Shown: in pieces, positions 1-5,116 of the stretch
Numbering within the stretch: position 1 is the stretch's first letter
How the letters are laid out: the number at the start of each line of letters is the position of its first letter
Position numbers and translations under genes: made by a program
Assembly: GCA_934504065.1 (NCBI GenBank)
Contig: CAKSVQ010000153.1
Location: forward strand, 1 to 5,187
Source: an uncultured Dysosmobacter sp.
GTDB lineage: Bacteria; Bacillota; Clostridia; Oscillospirales; Oscillospiraceae
Length of the DNA: 5,187 nucleotides
Reading direction: 5' to 3'
The notes under the pieces: generated by a model
The model's input: the letters and a program-made list of their open reading frames with translations, nothing else
Told to the model about the DNA's origin: nothing
Database searches by the model: none

Positions 1-91
1 CTATGTCCTTTTGAACCGCCTACACTTTTTCACCACTCCTCCGCATTTCGGGCTTGACATCTAATAGTTAGTCTTTCATACAGTTATCATT
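1..91 (-). other. Leader region of an off-window leftward gene
   Basis: This AT-rich stretch lies downstream of the leftward promoter at 92-120 and holds no full gene. On the minus strand there is an ATG at 60-58 opening 19 codons that end with TAG at 3-1, but no convincing ribosome binding site precedes it. A purine-rich GGAGGAG (42-36) is followed only by start-stop combinations. AAAAGGA (12-6) lies close enough to the edge to be the ribosome binding site of a gene starting just outside. I read the whole stretch as 5' untranslated leader; the identity of the gene it serves cannot be seen. Confidence 0.4.
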
Positions 92-120
92 AGTATAAAG
101 GAGACAGGGAACAAGGTCAA
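92..120 (-). promoter_or_regulatory. Leftward sigma-A-type promoter
   Basis: On the minus strand, TTGACC (120-115) and TATACT (97-92) are separated by exactly 17 bp, a near-consensus housekeeping promoter firing leftward, with the start point expected near 85. Immediately downstream, 61-93 contains CTAAT/ATTAG inverted ends (61-65 and 89-93), the short palindrome CTAA-TAG-TTAG (61-71) and two AGTTA direct repeats (66-70, 82-86), so a repressor could cover the -10 and start point. A TTGACA also reads rightward at 54-59, but it has no good -10 at 17 bp and no rightward gene behind it. Confidence 0.6.
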
Positions 121-125
121 TCCGG

Positions 126-172
126 AAAAAGTCAGACCACCGCGCAGTTCCTGCGCGGTGGTCTGACTTTTT
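126..172. terminator. Bidirectional intrinsic terminator after the MarR gene
   Basis: A perfect inverted repeat has 22-bp arms (126-147 and 151-172) around a 3-nt loop (148-150). The inner part is GC-rich (GACCACCGCGCAG) and the outer five bases are A on one side and T on the other, so either strand gives a GC stem ending in a run of five U. On the minus strand it begins inside the stop codon of the MarR gene, so it ends the MATE-MarR operon. On the plus strand it would stop transcripts coming from the left. Confidence 0.93.
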
Positions 173-596
173 AAAGGCTTTTTACCAGAGAGGAAAGCTG
201 CGCGGCAAGGTCCCGGTTCAGGCGGATCAGGGCGGCGGTCTGCTCCGGCGGCCAGCTGTCGTAAATTTGATTTTCCCGCCGGATCAGGGGGCAGACGGTG
301 TGCTCGGCCCGGTCCCGGCCCTGAGGGGTCAGGGTGATGCGCAGCGTCCGCCCGGCGCCGGGGGCAGTCTCCAGCAGTCCGTCCCGCTTCATTTTTTTCA
401 GGGCGGAGTTGACGGTGGTCTTGGTCATGCCCGTTTCCCGGCAGAGCTGCGATTGACAGCAGCCCTCCTCATGAATGGCAAGGCTGTATAAGATCCAGAA
501 CTCACTGTCGGAAAGGCCCATTTTCACTGCGGCCTCGTGATAGACGCTCTCCAGCTGCCCCATGACCTGATTGAATTCCTGAAACGCGGTCCTCAT
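171..596 (-). CDS. MarR family transcriptional regulator
   Basis: This is a 141-residue protein, the usual MarR length, predicted to be a cytoplasmic dimeric winged-helix DNA-binding protein that lets go of DNA when it binds a ligand. A first helix (about 3-26) leads into the winged helix-turn-helix: the sequence LCRETGMTKTTVNSALKKM (51-69) holds the turn and recognition helix, RDGLLE (71-76) follows, and the wing spans about 77-92 with the typical R-x-x-x-I-x-LTPQGR ending. The C-terminal helices (about 96-141) would form the dimer interface. The ATG at 596 is preceded by GGAGGG (610-605), 8 nt away, and this site overlaps the end of the MATE gene, so the two genes are co-transcribed and probably coupled. 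Three cysteines (46, 47, 52) sit just before the recognition helix, which could allow thiol sensing, but that is speculation. By analogy with S. aureus MepR, it probably represses the operon it belongs to; the likely operator is the palindrome at 1965-2011. The ligand is unknown. Confidence 0.92.
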   Translation of the reverse strand: MRTAFQEFNQVMGQLESVYHEAAVKMGLSDSEFWILYSLAIHEEGCCQSQLCRETGMTKTTVNSALKKMKRDGLLETAPGAGRTLRITLTPQGRDRAEHTVCPLIRRENQIYDSWPPEQTAALIRLNRDLAAQLSSLVKSL

Positions 597-611
597 ATGG
601 TGTTCCCTCCC

Positions 612-1943
612 TCAGGCATAGCCGTATTTTTTCCTGCCGCGGATCAGGCAGGCGGCGGAGAGGATCAGCGCCAGCAGCTCGGCGGCGATGACCGCGCCCC
701 ACACGCCGTCGATCTTGAAAAACAGGGGCAGGATCAGCACGGCGGATACCTCAAAGATCAACGTGCGGGCAAAGGAGATCAGGGCGGAGACGGCACCGTT
801 GTTCAGGGCGGTAAAGAAGGAAGAGGCGTAGATATTATAGCCCGAGAGCAGGAAGGAGACGGAATAAATGGAAAAGGCGCGGACGGCGGTGGTCAGCAGC
901 GCCGGATCGTAAGAGACAAAGATCATGGCCAGCGGCCTTGCAAGGGCAATGGCCGCCGCAGTGAGCGCCACGCTCATGCACGCGATCACCCGCAGGCTTT
1001 TTTGAAGAAGCCCCTTGAGCTCCGGTTCGTTTCCAGCCCCGTAGTGATAGCTGACGATGGGGGCGCTGCCCAGAGAATAGCCCAGAAAGATGGAAAGGAA
1101 GATGAAGTTCACATACATGATGATGCCGAACACCGCCACGCCGTCCGAGCCCATCAGGCGCATGAGCTGCCAGTTATAGAGCATGGTGACAATGGACATG
1201 GAGATGTTGGTCATGAACTCCGAGGAGCCGTTGGCAGCTGCCCTGGCCAGCGCCCGCAGGTCCGGCTTTGCCCTGCACAGGCGCAGCTTGCTCTGGTTGG
1301 GGAGGGCGAAATACAGCAGGGGGATGACCCCGCCGATCCACTGGCTGACGGCGGTGGCCAGCGCCGCCCCGGAAACGCCCCAGCGGAAGCCCGCAATGAA
1401 CAGGGCGTCCAGCCCCATGTTGGCTACGCCTGCGGCGATCGTGATATAAAGGCCGAAGTGGGGACGCTCCGCCGTGACCAGAAAGCTTTGAAAAGTGTTT
1501 TGCAGCATAAAGGGGATCAACGCGGTGAGCACGATGCGCCCGTACTGGACGCACACGGGCAGCAGCTCCTCGTCCGCGCCCAGAAAGCGGGACATCGGCT
1601 CTAAAAACGCGATGCCGCCAACGGTGAAGACCGCGCCTGCGGCCATGAGCACATAGATGAGAAACGAGAAGATCTCGTTGGCCTTTTTGACGTTTCCGGT
1701 GCCCAGCGTGAACGAGACCAGCGCACTGCCGCCTGTGCCCAGCATAAAGCCCACCGCGCCCAGAACCATTAAAAACGGCATGATGAGATTCACGGCGGCG
1801 AAGGATCCCGCCCCCACAAAGTTGGAGACGAACACGCCGTCCACCACGCCGTAGATCGAGGTGAACACCATCATGACCATGGAGGGGAAGGTGAAGCGCA
1901 GCAGCTTGCGGTAGGTAAAATGCTCGGAGAGTTGAATGTTCAT
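612..1943 (-). CDS. MATE family efflux transporter (MepA-like)
   Basis: This is a 443-residue, highly hydrophobic inner-membrane protein of the multidrug and toxic compound extrusion family, which exports drugs or metabolites in exchange for Na+ or H+. About 12 membrane segments can be picked out (roughly 15-37, 48-72, 91-115, 133-155, 162-184, 189-212, 240-260, 268-292, 316-336, 355-378, 384-408, 412-433), arranged as two six-helix halves. MATE-typical signs are the acidic residue D36 in helix 1 (VVDGVFVS), the ER-x-x-x-G loop at 159-164, and N175/LD179 then GVSGAALAT (189-197) in helices 5-6. Length is normal and the protein looks intact. The ATG at 1943 has an AAAGGG site (1957-1952), 8 nt upstream. 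It is the first gene of an operon with the MarR gene, whose start is 15 nt after this stop. MATE proteins of this subgroup next to MarR regulators recall S. aureus MepA/MepR, but the order here is pump first, regulator second. The substrate cannot be deduced. Confidence 0.94.
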   Translation of the reverse strand: MNIQLSEHFTYRKLLRFTFPSMVMMVFTSIYGVVDGVFVSNFVGAGSFAAVNLIMPFLMVLGAVGFMLGTGGSALVSFTLGTGNVKKANEIFSFLIYVLMAAGAVFTVGGIAFLEPMSRFLGADEELLPVCVQYGRIVLTALIPFMLQNTFQSFLVTAERPHFGLYITIAAGVANMGLDALFIAGFRWGVSGAALATAVSQWIGGVIPLLYFALPNQSKLRLCRAKPDLRALARAAANGSSEFMTNISMSIVTMLYNWQLMRLMGSDGVAVFGIIMYVNFIFLSIFLGYSLGSAPIVSYHYGAGNEPELKGLLQKSLRVIACMSVALTAAAIALARPLAMIFVSYDPALLTTAVRAFSIYSVSFLLSGYNIYASSFFTALNNGAVSALISFARTLIFEVSAVLILPLFFKIDGVWGAVIAAELLALILSAACLIRGRKKYGYA

Positions 1944-1964
1944 GGGTTACGCCCTTTGCAAAAA

Positions 1965-2011
1965 GAATGTCCGAAATCGTACCAGAGATTCTAGTACGAT
2001 TTCGGACATTC
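1965..2011. repeat. 47-bp near-perfect palindrome, candidate operator and terminator
   Basis: The arms GAATGTCCGAAATCGTAC (1965-1982) and GTACGATTTCGGACATTC (1994-2011) are perfect 18-bp complements. The inner bases add AGA/TCT (1984-1986, 1990-1992) after one mismatch (1983/1993), leaving a 3-nt centre. On the minus strand one arm fills the spacer of the MATE promoter and the other covers the start point, an ideal position for repression. Because transcription should start near 1981, the MATE mRNA would lack the hairpin, which argues for a DNA-level operator. Transcripts reading through from the symporter would carry the entire stem followed at once by five U (1964-1960), so it may also terminate the upstream operon. 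Each arm contains a weak dyad of its own (CGA-AA-TCG), so it may hold two regulator sites. Confidence 0.8.
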
Positions 2012-2016
2012 GTCAA
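1988..2016 (-). promoter_or_regulatory. Promoter of the MATE-MarR operon
   Basis: On the minus strand, TTGACG (2016-2011) and TAGAAT (1993-1988) stand exactly 17 bp apart, each one mismatch from consensus. The expected start point is near 1981, leaving a short leader of about 38 nt before the MATE ATG. The 17-bp spacer is made wholly of one arm of the palindrome at 1965-2011, so a bound regulator would block RNA polymerase directly. Confidence 0.8.
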
Positions 2017-2035
2017 GCGCTTTTTTGAAAAGCCG

Positions 2036-3280
2036 TTATTTCTGCGCGGCCATGGCCTTTTGCAGCCAGTCCTTACCTTCCACGAAGCGGGAGACAATGT
2101 AGCTGACCACATAGTCTCCGGCGGAGTTGATCATGGTGGCGGGGGGGTCCACCAGATTGCCGATGGCCACCAGAATGGGGAAGGCCAGCTCCATCTGAGT
2201 GGGGAAGAAGATGGAGCAGATGATATACTCGCCGATGTAGCCGCCGCCGGGAACGCCGCTCATGCCCACGGAGGACAGCACGGCCACCAGCACGATGAAG
2301 GGCAGCTGGCTCCAGCTGAGCTGCTGGCCAAACACGCCCAGCACGAATGCGATCTTCAAAACGCAGCTGAAGCAGGAGCCGTCCATATGCATGGTGGCGC
2401 CCAGAGGCAGCACCATGCCCGCAATGTCCTTGTTGATGCCGGTCTCCGCAGCCTCTTCCATGTTGGTGGGGATGGTGGCAACGGAGGAGCAGGTGCCAAG
2501 CGACACTACTGCGGGGCGGGCAATGTGCTTGAACATCACCTTCACAGCGCCCTTGCCGCCGCCGAACCACGCGAACAGGGGGAAGGCGGTGAAAATATAG
2601 ATGAAGCACAGGGGATAATAGACCAGCAGCGCCCGGCCATAGCCACGGGCCACCTCACTGCCGTAGGTCGCCACAAGGTCGGCGAAGATGGCGAAGAAGG
2701 CGATGGGCGCGTAATAGGTGATGATCTGCACGAACTTCATCATGGTGTCGGACAGTCCGGCCAGCCACTTGCCGATGATGGAGTCCTTGCCGCCGCTCAT
2801 CTGCACGGAAAAGCCGAAGAGGACGGAGAAGACGATCAGGGGCAGCATGGCCCGGCGGCTCAGCAGGCCCACAAAGTCGGAAGAGGTGAAGAAGTTCACG
2901 ATCATTTCAGTGATGGTGGCGTATTCGCCCATTTCCTCAGTGGCCAGATCGGACCACGGCGCGAGGACGGGGGGGAAGAGCTTCATCAGCACGAACATGA
3001 TGACGGCGGCAATGGCGCCGGTGATGACGAAGGTGCCCACGGTGACGCCCATGATCTTGCCCGCCCGCTGGCGGCTTTCCATATTGGCGACCGACCCCGC
3101 GATGGACGCGAACACCAGCGGCACCACGATGCAGAACATCATGTTGATGAACACGGTGCCGAGGAACGAAATGGAATGGCCGAAGTCGGGGGCGAACCAT
3201 CCCGTCAGTGCGCCGACCACCATGCAGGCCAGCAGGATCGCCAGAAAGCGGTAATTCCTTGCGACAGATTTTTTGTCCAT
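2036..3280 (-). CDS. Dicarboxylate/amino acid:cation symporter (DAACS family)
   Basis: This is a 414-residue integral membrane protein of the GltPh/GltP/DctA/SstT fold, which couples substrate uptake to Na+ or H+ flow. Eight membrane helices and two re-entrant hairpins are expected. The serine-rich first hairpin is SLGTCSSVATIPTN (260-273), helix 7 has PLGATMHMDGS (292-302), hairpin 2 has SSVGMSGVPGGG (336-347), and helix 8 has D378-PPATMIN385-SAGD389. Two key positions differ from the glutamate transporters. The family's NMDGT reads HMDGS, changing an asparagine that helps hold Na+ in GltPh (N310). The position of GltPh R397, which binds the acidic side chain of glutamate or aspartate, is A381. 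Other cation residues (D300, N385, D389) are kept. I infer a functional transporter for a neutral or otherwise non-acidic substrate with possibly altered ion coupling. The ATG at 3280 has a perfect AGGAGG (3294-3289), 8 nt upstream. It follows dapF by 34 nt in the same direction, so they form an operon. Confidence 0.92.
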   Translation of the reverse strand: MDKKSVARNYRFLAILLACMVVGALTGWFAPDFGHSISFLGTVFINMMFCIVVPLVFASIAGSVANMESRQRAGKIMGVTVGTFVITGAIAAVIMFVLMKLFPPVLAPWSDLATEEMGEYATITEMIVNFFTSSDFVGLLSRRAMLPLIVFSVLFGFSVQMSGGKDSIIGKWLAGLSDTMMKFVQIITYYAPIAFFAIFADLVATYGSEVARGYGRALLVYYPLCFIYIFTAFPLFAWFGGGKGAVKVMFKHIARPAVVSLGTCSSVATIPTNMEEAAETGINKDIAGMVLPLGATMHMDGSCFSCVLKIAFVLGVFGQQLSWSQLPFIVLVAVLSSVGMSGVPGGGYIGEYIICSIFFPTQMELAFPILVAIGNLVDPPATMINSAGDYVVSYIVSRFVEGKDWLQKAMAAQK

Positions 3281-3288
3281 GAATATTT

Positions 3289-3294
3289 CCTCCT
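3289..3294 (-). promoter_or_regulatory. Consensus ribosome binding site of the symporter
   Basis: AGGAGG on the minus strand lies 8 nt before the symporter ATG and fixes that start. The 34-nt gap after dapF has no room for a separate promoter, so translation of the symporter relies on this strong site within a dapF-initiated transcript. Confidence 0.85.
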
Positions 3295-3314
3295 AAAAAA
3301 CACTTGGATGGGGG

Positions 3315-4160
3315 TTATTTTGCAAGGCAGAGGTCTTCATCCGTGACCTCGCCCTTTGCAACGATGTTGGTGGGGCCTGTCAAAAACAGGTCGGTGACGC
3401 GGCCGCCGGACCGTTCCACGTCCACGGTCAGCTCTCCTCCGGTCATGCGTACCCGCACGTTCCGGCCGCTGACCAGACCCTGCAGCGTCAGCGCGGTGAC
3501 CACGGAGCCCGTCCCGGTGCCGCAGGCGTAGGTGAAACCTTCCACGCCCCGCTCAAAGGTGCGCTCGTAAACGGTGTCTTCCCCGATGATCTCATAAAAA
3601 TTCACGTTGGCCCCCTTGGGGAAGGCCTTGTGCCAGCGCAGCCTGCGCCCCAGCTCCCGCAGGGCGTCAGTGTCGGCATCCTTCAGCCCCGCGTAAGGGA
3701 TGACCGCGTGGGGCAGGCCGGGGTTGCCCAGCTCGATATAGGCGCAGGGCCAGGTCTTTCCGTCCAATTCCACCGGGGCGTCCAGATGGATGGTGGTGGG
3801 GTCGTTGAGCCGGATGCGGTACAGCCGCTGGGAAATGCGGTGCCCGGTGACGATCCCGGCGGTGGTCTCCACCGTCTGCACCTCGCCTGCAAGTCCCTGC
3901 TCATAGCCGTATCGGCAGATGCACCGCGCGCCGTTGCCGCACATTTCCCCCATGCTGCCATCGGAATTGAAAAACAGCATCTTGTAATCGCCGCCCTGGG
4001 TGGGGGCATCCACCACCATCAGTCCGTCCGCGCCGATGGACAGGTGGCGCTCGCACAGCGTCCGGGCGATCTGGGGCAGGTCCGCGGGGGACAGGTGCTC
4101 TTCCAGATTGTTCAGGACCAGAAAATCGTTTCCGGCACCATTCATTTTCCAGAACCGCAT
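3315..4160 (-). CDS. dapF: Diaminopimelate epimerase
   Basis: This 281-residue cytoplasmic enzyme should interconvert L,L- and meso-diaminopimelate without a cofactor, the penultimate step of lysine synthesis and the source of the cross-linking residue of peptidoglycan. E. coli DapF is about 274 residues. Two related halves each bring a catalytic cysteine: C74 in MCGNGARC (73-80) and C213 in ACGTGTGS (212-219). Substrate-binding residues known from H. influenzae DapF are present: N11 (GAGNDF), N65 (FFNSDGS), N146 (GNP), N185/N187 (GANVNF), E203-R204 (ERG). The usual GNPHxV is stretched to GNPGLPHAV (145-153), a three-residue insertion before the active-site histidine. The start MRFWKMNGAGNDF is the normal family N-terminus; AAGGAGAG (4174-4167) lies 6 nt before the ATG. 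It heads an operon with the amino-acid-type symporter and is divergent from the TetR gene. A related amino acid racemase of the same fold is possible but less likely given the conserved binding set. Confidence 0.93.
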   Translation of the reverse strand: MRFWKMNGAGNDFLVLNNLEEHLSPADLPQIARTLCERHLSIGADGLMVVDAPTQGGDYKMLFFNSDGSMGEMCGNGARCICRYGYEQGLAGEVQTVETTAGIVTGHRISQRLYRIRLNDPTTIHLDAPVELDGKTWPCAYIELGNPGLPHAVIPYAGLKDADTDALRELGRRLRWHKAFPKGANVNFYEIIGEDTVYERTFERGVEGFTYACGTGTGSVVTALTLQGLVSGRNVRVRMTGGELTVDVERSGGRVTDLFLTGPTNIVAKGEVTDEDLCLAK

Positions 4161-4192
4161 ATCGTTCTCTCCTTATATACTTATGTTTTTCT

Positions 4193-4220
4193 ATTGTACC
4201 AGTAAAGGATGTGCTTTGAA
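4193..4220 (-). promoter_or_regulatory. Probable promoter of dapF-symporter operon
   Basis: On the minus strand an extended -10 TGG-TACAAT has its hexamer at 4198-4193, with a weak -35 TTCAAA (4220-4215) 16 bp upstream. The start point would be near 4186, giving a leader of about 25 nt containing the AAGGAGAG site. The spacer between the hexamers is covered by one arm of the inverted repeat at 4199-4226, suggesting control. Confidence 0.55.
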
Positions 4221-4226
4221 TACTGG
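4199..4226. promoter_or_regulatory. Inverted repeat, possible TetR-type operator
   Basis: CCAGTA (4199-4204) and TACTGG (4221-4226) are exact complements 16 bp apart, giving a 28-bp element that overlaps the -35 and spacer of the dapF promoter. TetR-family regulators commonly bind palindromes in the spacer next to their own gene, so this is a candidate site. Six-base arms can arise by chance, hence low confidence. Next to it, TGGAAAATATGC and TGAAAATCATGC (4224-4247) form an imperfect tandem repeat. Confidence 0.35.
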
Positions 4227-4277
4227 AAAATATGCTGAAAATCATGCAAATCCTGCTGGCTTGTTGAGAGCATCCGC

Positions 4278-4306
4278 TTGATTTGGGGACAAAAACCCGG
4301 TATAGT
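4278..4306 (+). promoter_or_regulatory. Promoter of the TetR gene
   Basis: TTGATT (4278-4283) and TATAGT (4301-4306) are separated by exactly 17 bp, a good housekeeping-type promoter. The start point is expected near 4313, leaving a leader of about 24 nt that contains GAGGGGG (4321-4327), 9 nt before the ATG at 4337. An in-frame TTG at 4283 lies inside this promoter and therefore cannot be the translation start. Confidence 0.7.
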
Positions 4307-4336
4307 AAACAGCAAAGGAAGAGGGGGCGCTTGACG

Positions 4337-4930
4337 ATGCCAAGAAAAAACACCAGAAACACCCGGGGCCGGATCATCTCCGCGGCATGGAAGCTGTTTT
4401 ACGAGCAGGGGTATGAAGAGACCACGGTGGAAGACATCGTGTTTGAGTCGGAGACCTCCAAGGGTTCCTTTTATCATTATTTTGACGGCAAGGACGCGCT
4501 GCTGGGAACGCTGGCCTACGTGTTCGATGAAAAGTATGAGCAGCTCCAGCAGACCATGTCCCCGCAGCAGGACGCCATGGAAAAGCTGATCTACCTGAAC
4601 CATGAGCTGTTTGCCATGATCGACGGCGGTATTTCCATGGATCTGCTGGCGCGGCTGCTGTCCACCCAGCTGCTGGCCCGGGGCGAAAAGCACCTTCTGG
4701 ACCGCAACCGCATCTATTTCAAGCTCCTGCGCAGGATCATTGCCGAGGGGCAGGCGGCGGGCACGCTGCGCAGCGACCGCACCGTCAACGAGATCGTCAA
4801 GGCCTATGCCCTGTGGGAGCGGGCGCTGCTGTATGATTGGTGTCTCTCCGGCGGGGAATACTCGCTGGTGGCGTACACAGATTCCATGACGCCCATGTTT
4901 TTGGAAAGCTATCGCGGGGCAAAAAAATAA
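4337..4930 (+). CDS. TetR/AcrR family transcriptional regulator
   Basis: This 197-residue protein has the standard TetR size. The N-terminal DNA-binding domain is clear: helix 1 RGRIISAAWKLFYEQGYEETT (10-30), then VEDIVFESETS (31-41) and the recognition helix and its continuation KGSFYHYFDGKDALL (42-56), which carry the family's hallmark G-x-x-Y-x-Y-F-x-x-K-x-x-L pattern. The remaining residues are mostly helical and form the dimer and ligand pocket, which is variable in this family and gives no ligand hint. The ATG at 4337 is chosen because it follows a GAGGGGG site at 9 nt and lies downstream of the promoter; the longer in-frame TTG version would start within the -35. The gene stands alone and is divergent from dapF, so it may regulate itself and the dapF-symporter operon through the shared spacer; that is inference. 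It stops in an A/T run (4921-4942) that forms only a weak AT hairpin. Confidence 0.93.
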   Translation: MPRKNTRNTRGRIISAAWKLFYEQGYEETTVEDIVFESETSKGSFYHYFDGKDALLGTLAYVFDEKYEQLQQTMSPQQDAMEKLIYLNHELFAMIDGGISMDLLARLLSTQLLARGEKHLLDRNRIYFKLLRRIIAEGQAAGTLRSDRTVNEIVKAYALWERALLYDWCLSGGEYSLVAYTDSMTPMFLESYRGAKK

Positions 4931-5016
4931 AAATTTATTTTTCGGCCCGTATATGGTTTTGATGGACGTACATCTTGAAAATGCCGTGATTACAAAGAAA
5001 ATAAAAGATAGATGCC

Positions 5017-5048
5017 AACGGAGTATAGAATAAATTCTATACTCCGTT
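5017..5048. terminator. Perfect hairpin, probable terminator downstream of tetR-type gene
   Basis: Arms of 15 bp (5017-5031 AACGGAGTATAGAAT and 5034-5048) are perfectly complementary around a central AA. On the plus strand the stem is followed by a pyrimidine-rich stretch with interrupted Ts (CTGTATTTCGTTCTTC), a moderate intrinsic terminator for the TetR gene 87 nt upstream. On the minus strand it is also followed by T-rich sequence. The continuous symmetry could alternatively be a protein binding site in front of the next promoter. Confidence 0.6.
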
Positions 5049-5072
5049 CTGTATTTCGTTCTTCTTTCTCCT

Positions 5073-5087
5073 GTGGTATGATACCAC
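5073..5087 (+). promoter_or_regulatory. Extended -10 promoter centred on a 15-bp palindrome
   Basis: GTGGTAT-G-ATACCAC is a perfect 15-bp palindrome whose middle is the -10 element TATGAT (5077-5082), preceded by TGG to give an extended -10. The -35 at 17 bp (TTTCGT, 5054-5059) is poor, as is tolerated with an extended -10. The start point would be near 5089, about 28 nt before the TTG at 5117. A dimeric regulator on the palindrome would block the promoter. Confidence 0.5.
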
Positions 5088-5116
5088 CTATCGAACATTT
5101 GAAGGAGAGAGAAAGG

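Noticed and set aside
1..60. 19-codon minus-strand ORF ending at the window edge as a leader peptide
   Set aside because: No adequate ribosome binding site precedes its ATG, and an open frame this short is expected by chance.
537..1604. 355-codon open frame on the plus strand opposite MATE
   Set aside because: It is low-complexity (Gly, Gln, Asp, His rich), has no ribosome binding site of note, and lies antisense to an obvious 12-helix MATE protein.
2019..2033. Small hairpin GCTTTT-TTG-AAAAGC just after the symporter stop as its terminator
   Set aside because: Only 6 bp, mostly A/T, with no T run after it on the minus strand; the palindrome at 1965-2011 followed by five Ts is the better terminator.
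1967..3346. 459-codon open frame on the plus strand opposite the symporter
   Set aside because: Its translation is dominated by His, Gly, Asp and Gln with no domain pattern, as expected from the reverse complement of a GC-rich gene. The opposite strand encodes a clear DAACS transporter with conserved motifs.
4283..4336. 18-codon N-terminal extension of the TetR protein from a TTG
   Set aside because: The TTG overlaps the -35 element and lies upstream of the predicted transcription start; the ATG at 4337 has the ribosome binding site and gives the normal family N-terminus.
4923..4942. A/T inverted repeat at the end of the TetR gene as a terminator
   Set aside because: The 9-bp stem has no G or C pairs and would be unstable; the hairpin at 5017-5048 is more convincing.
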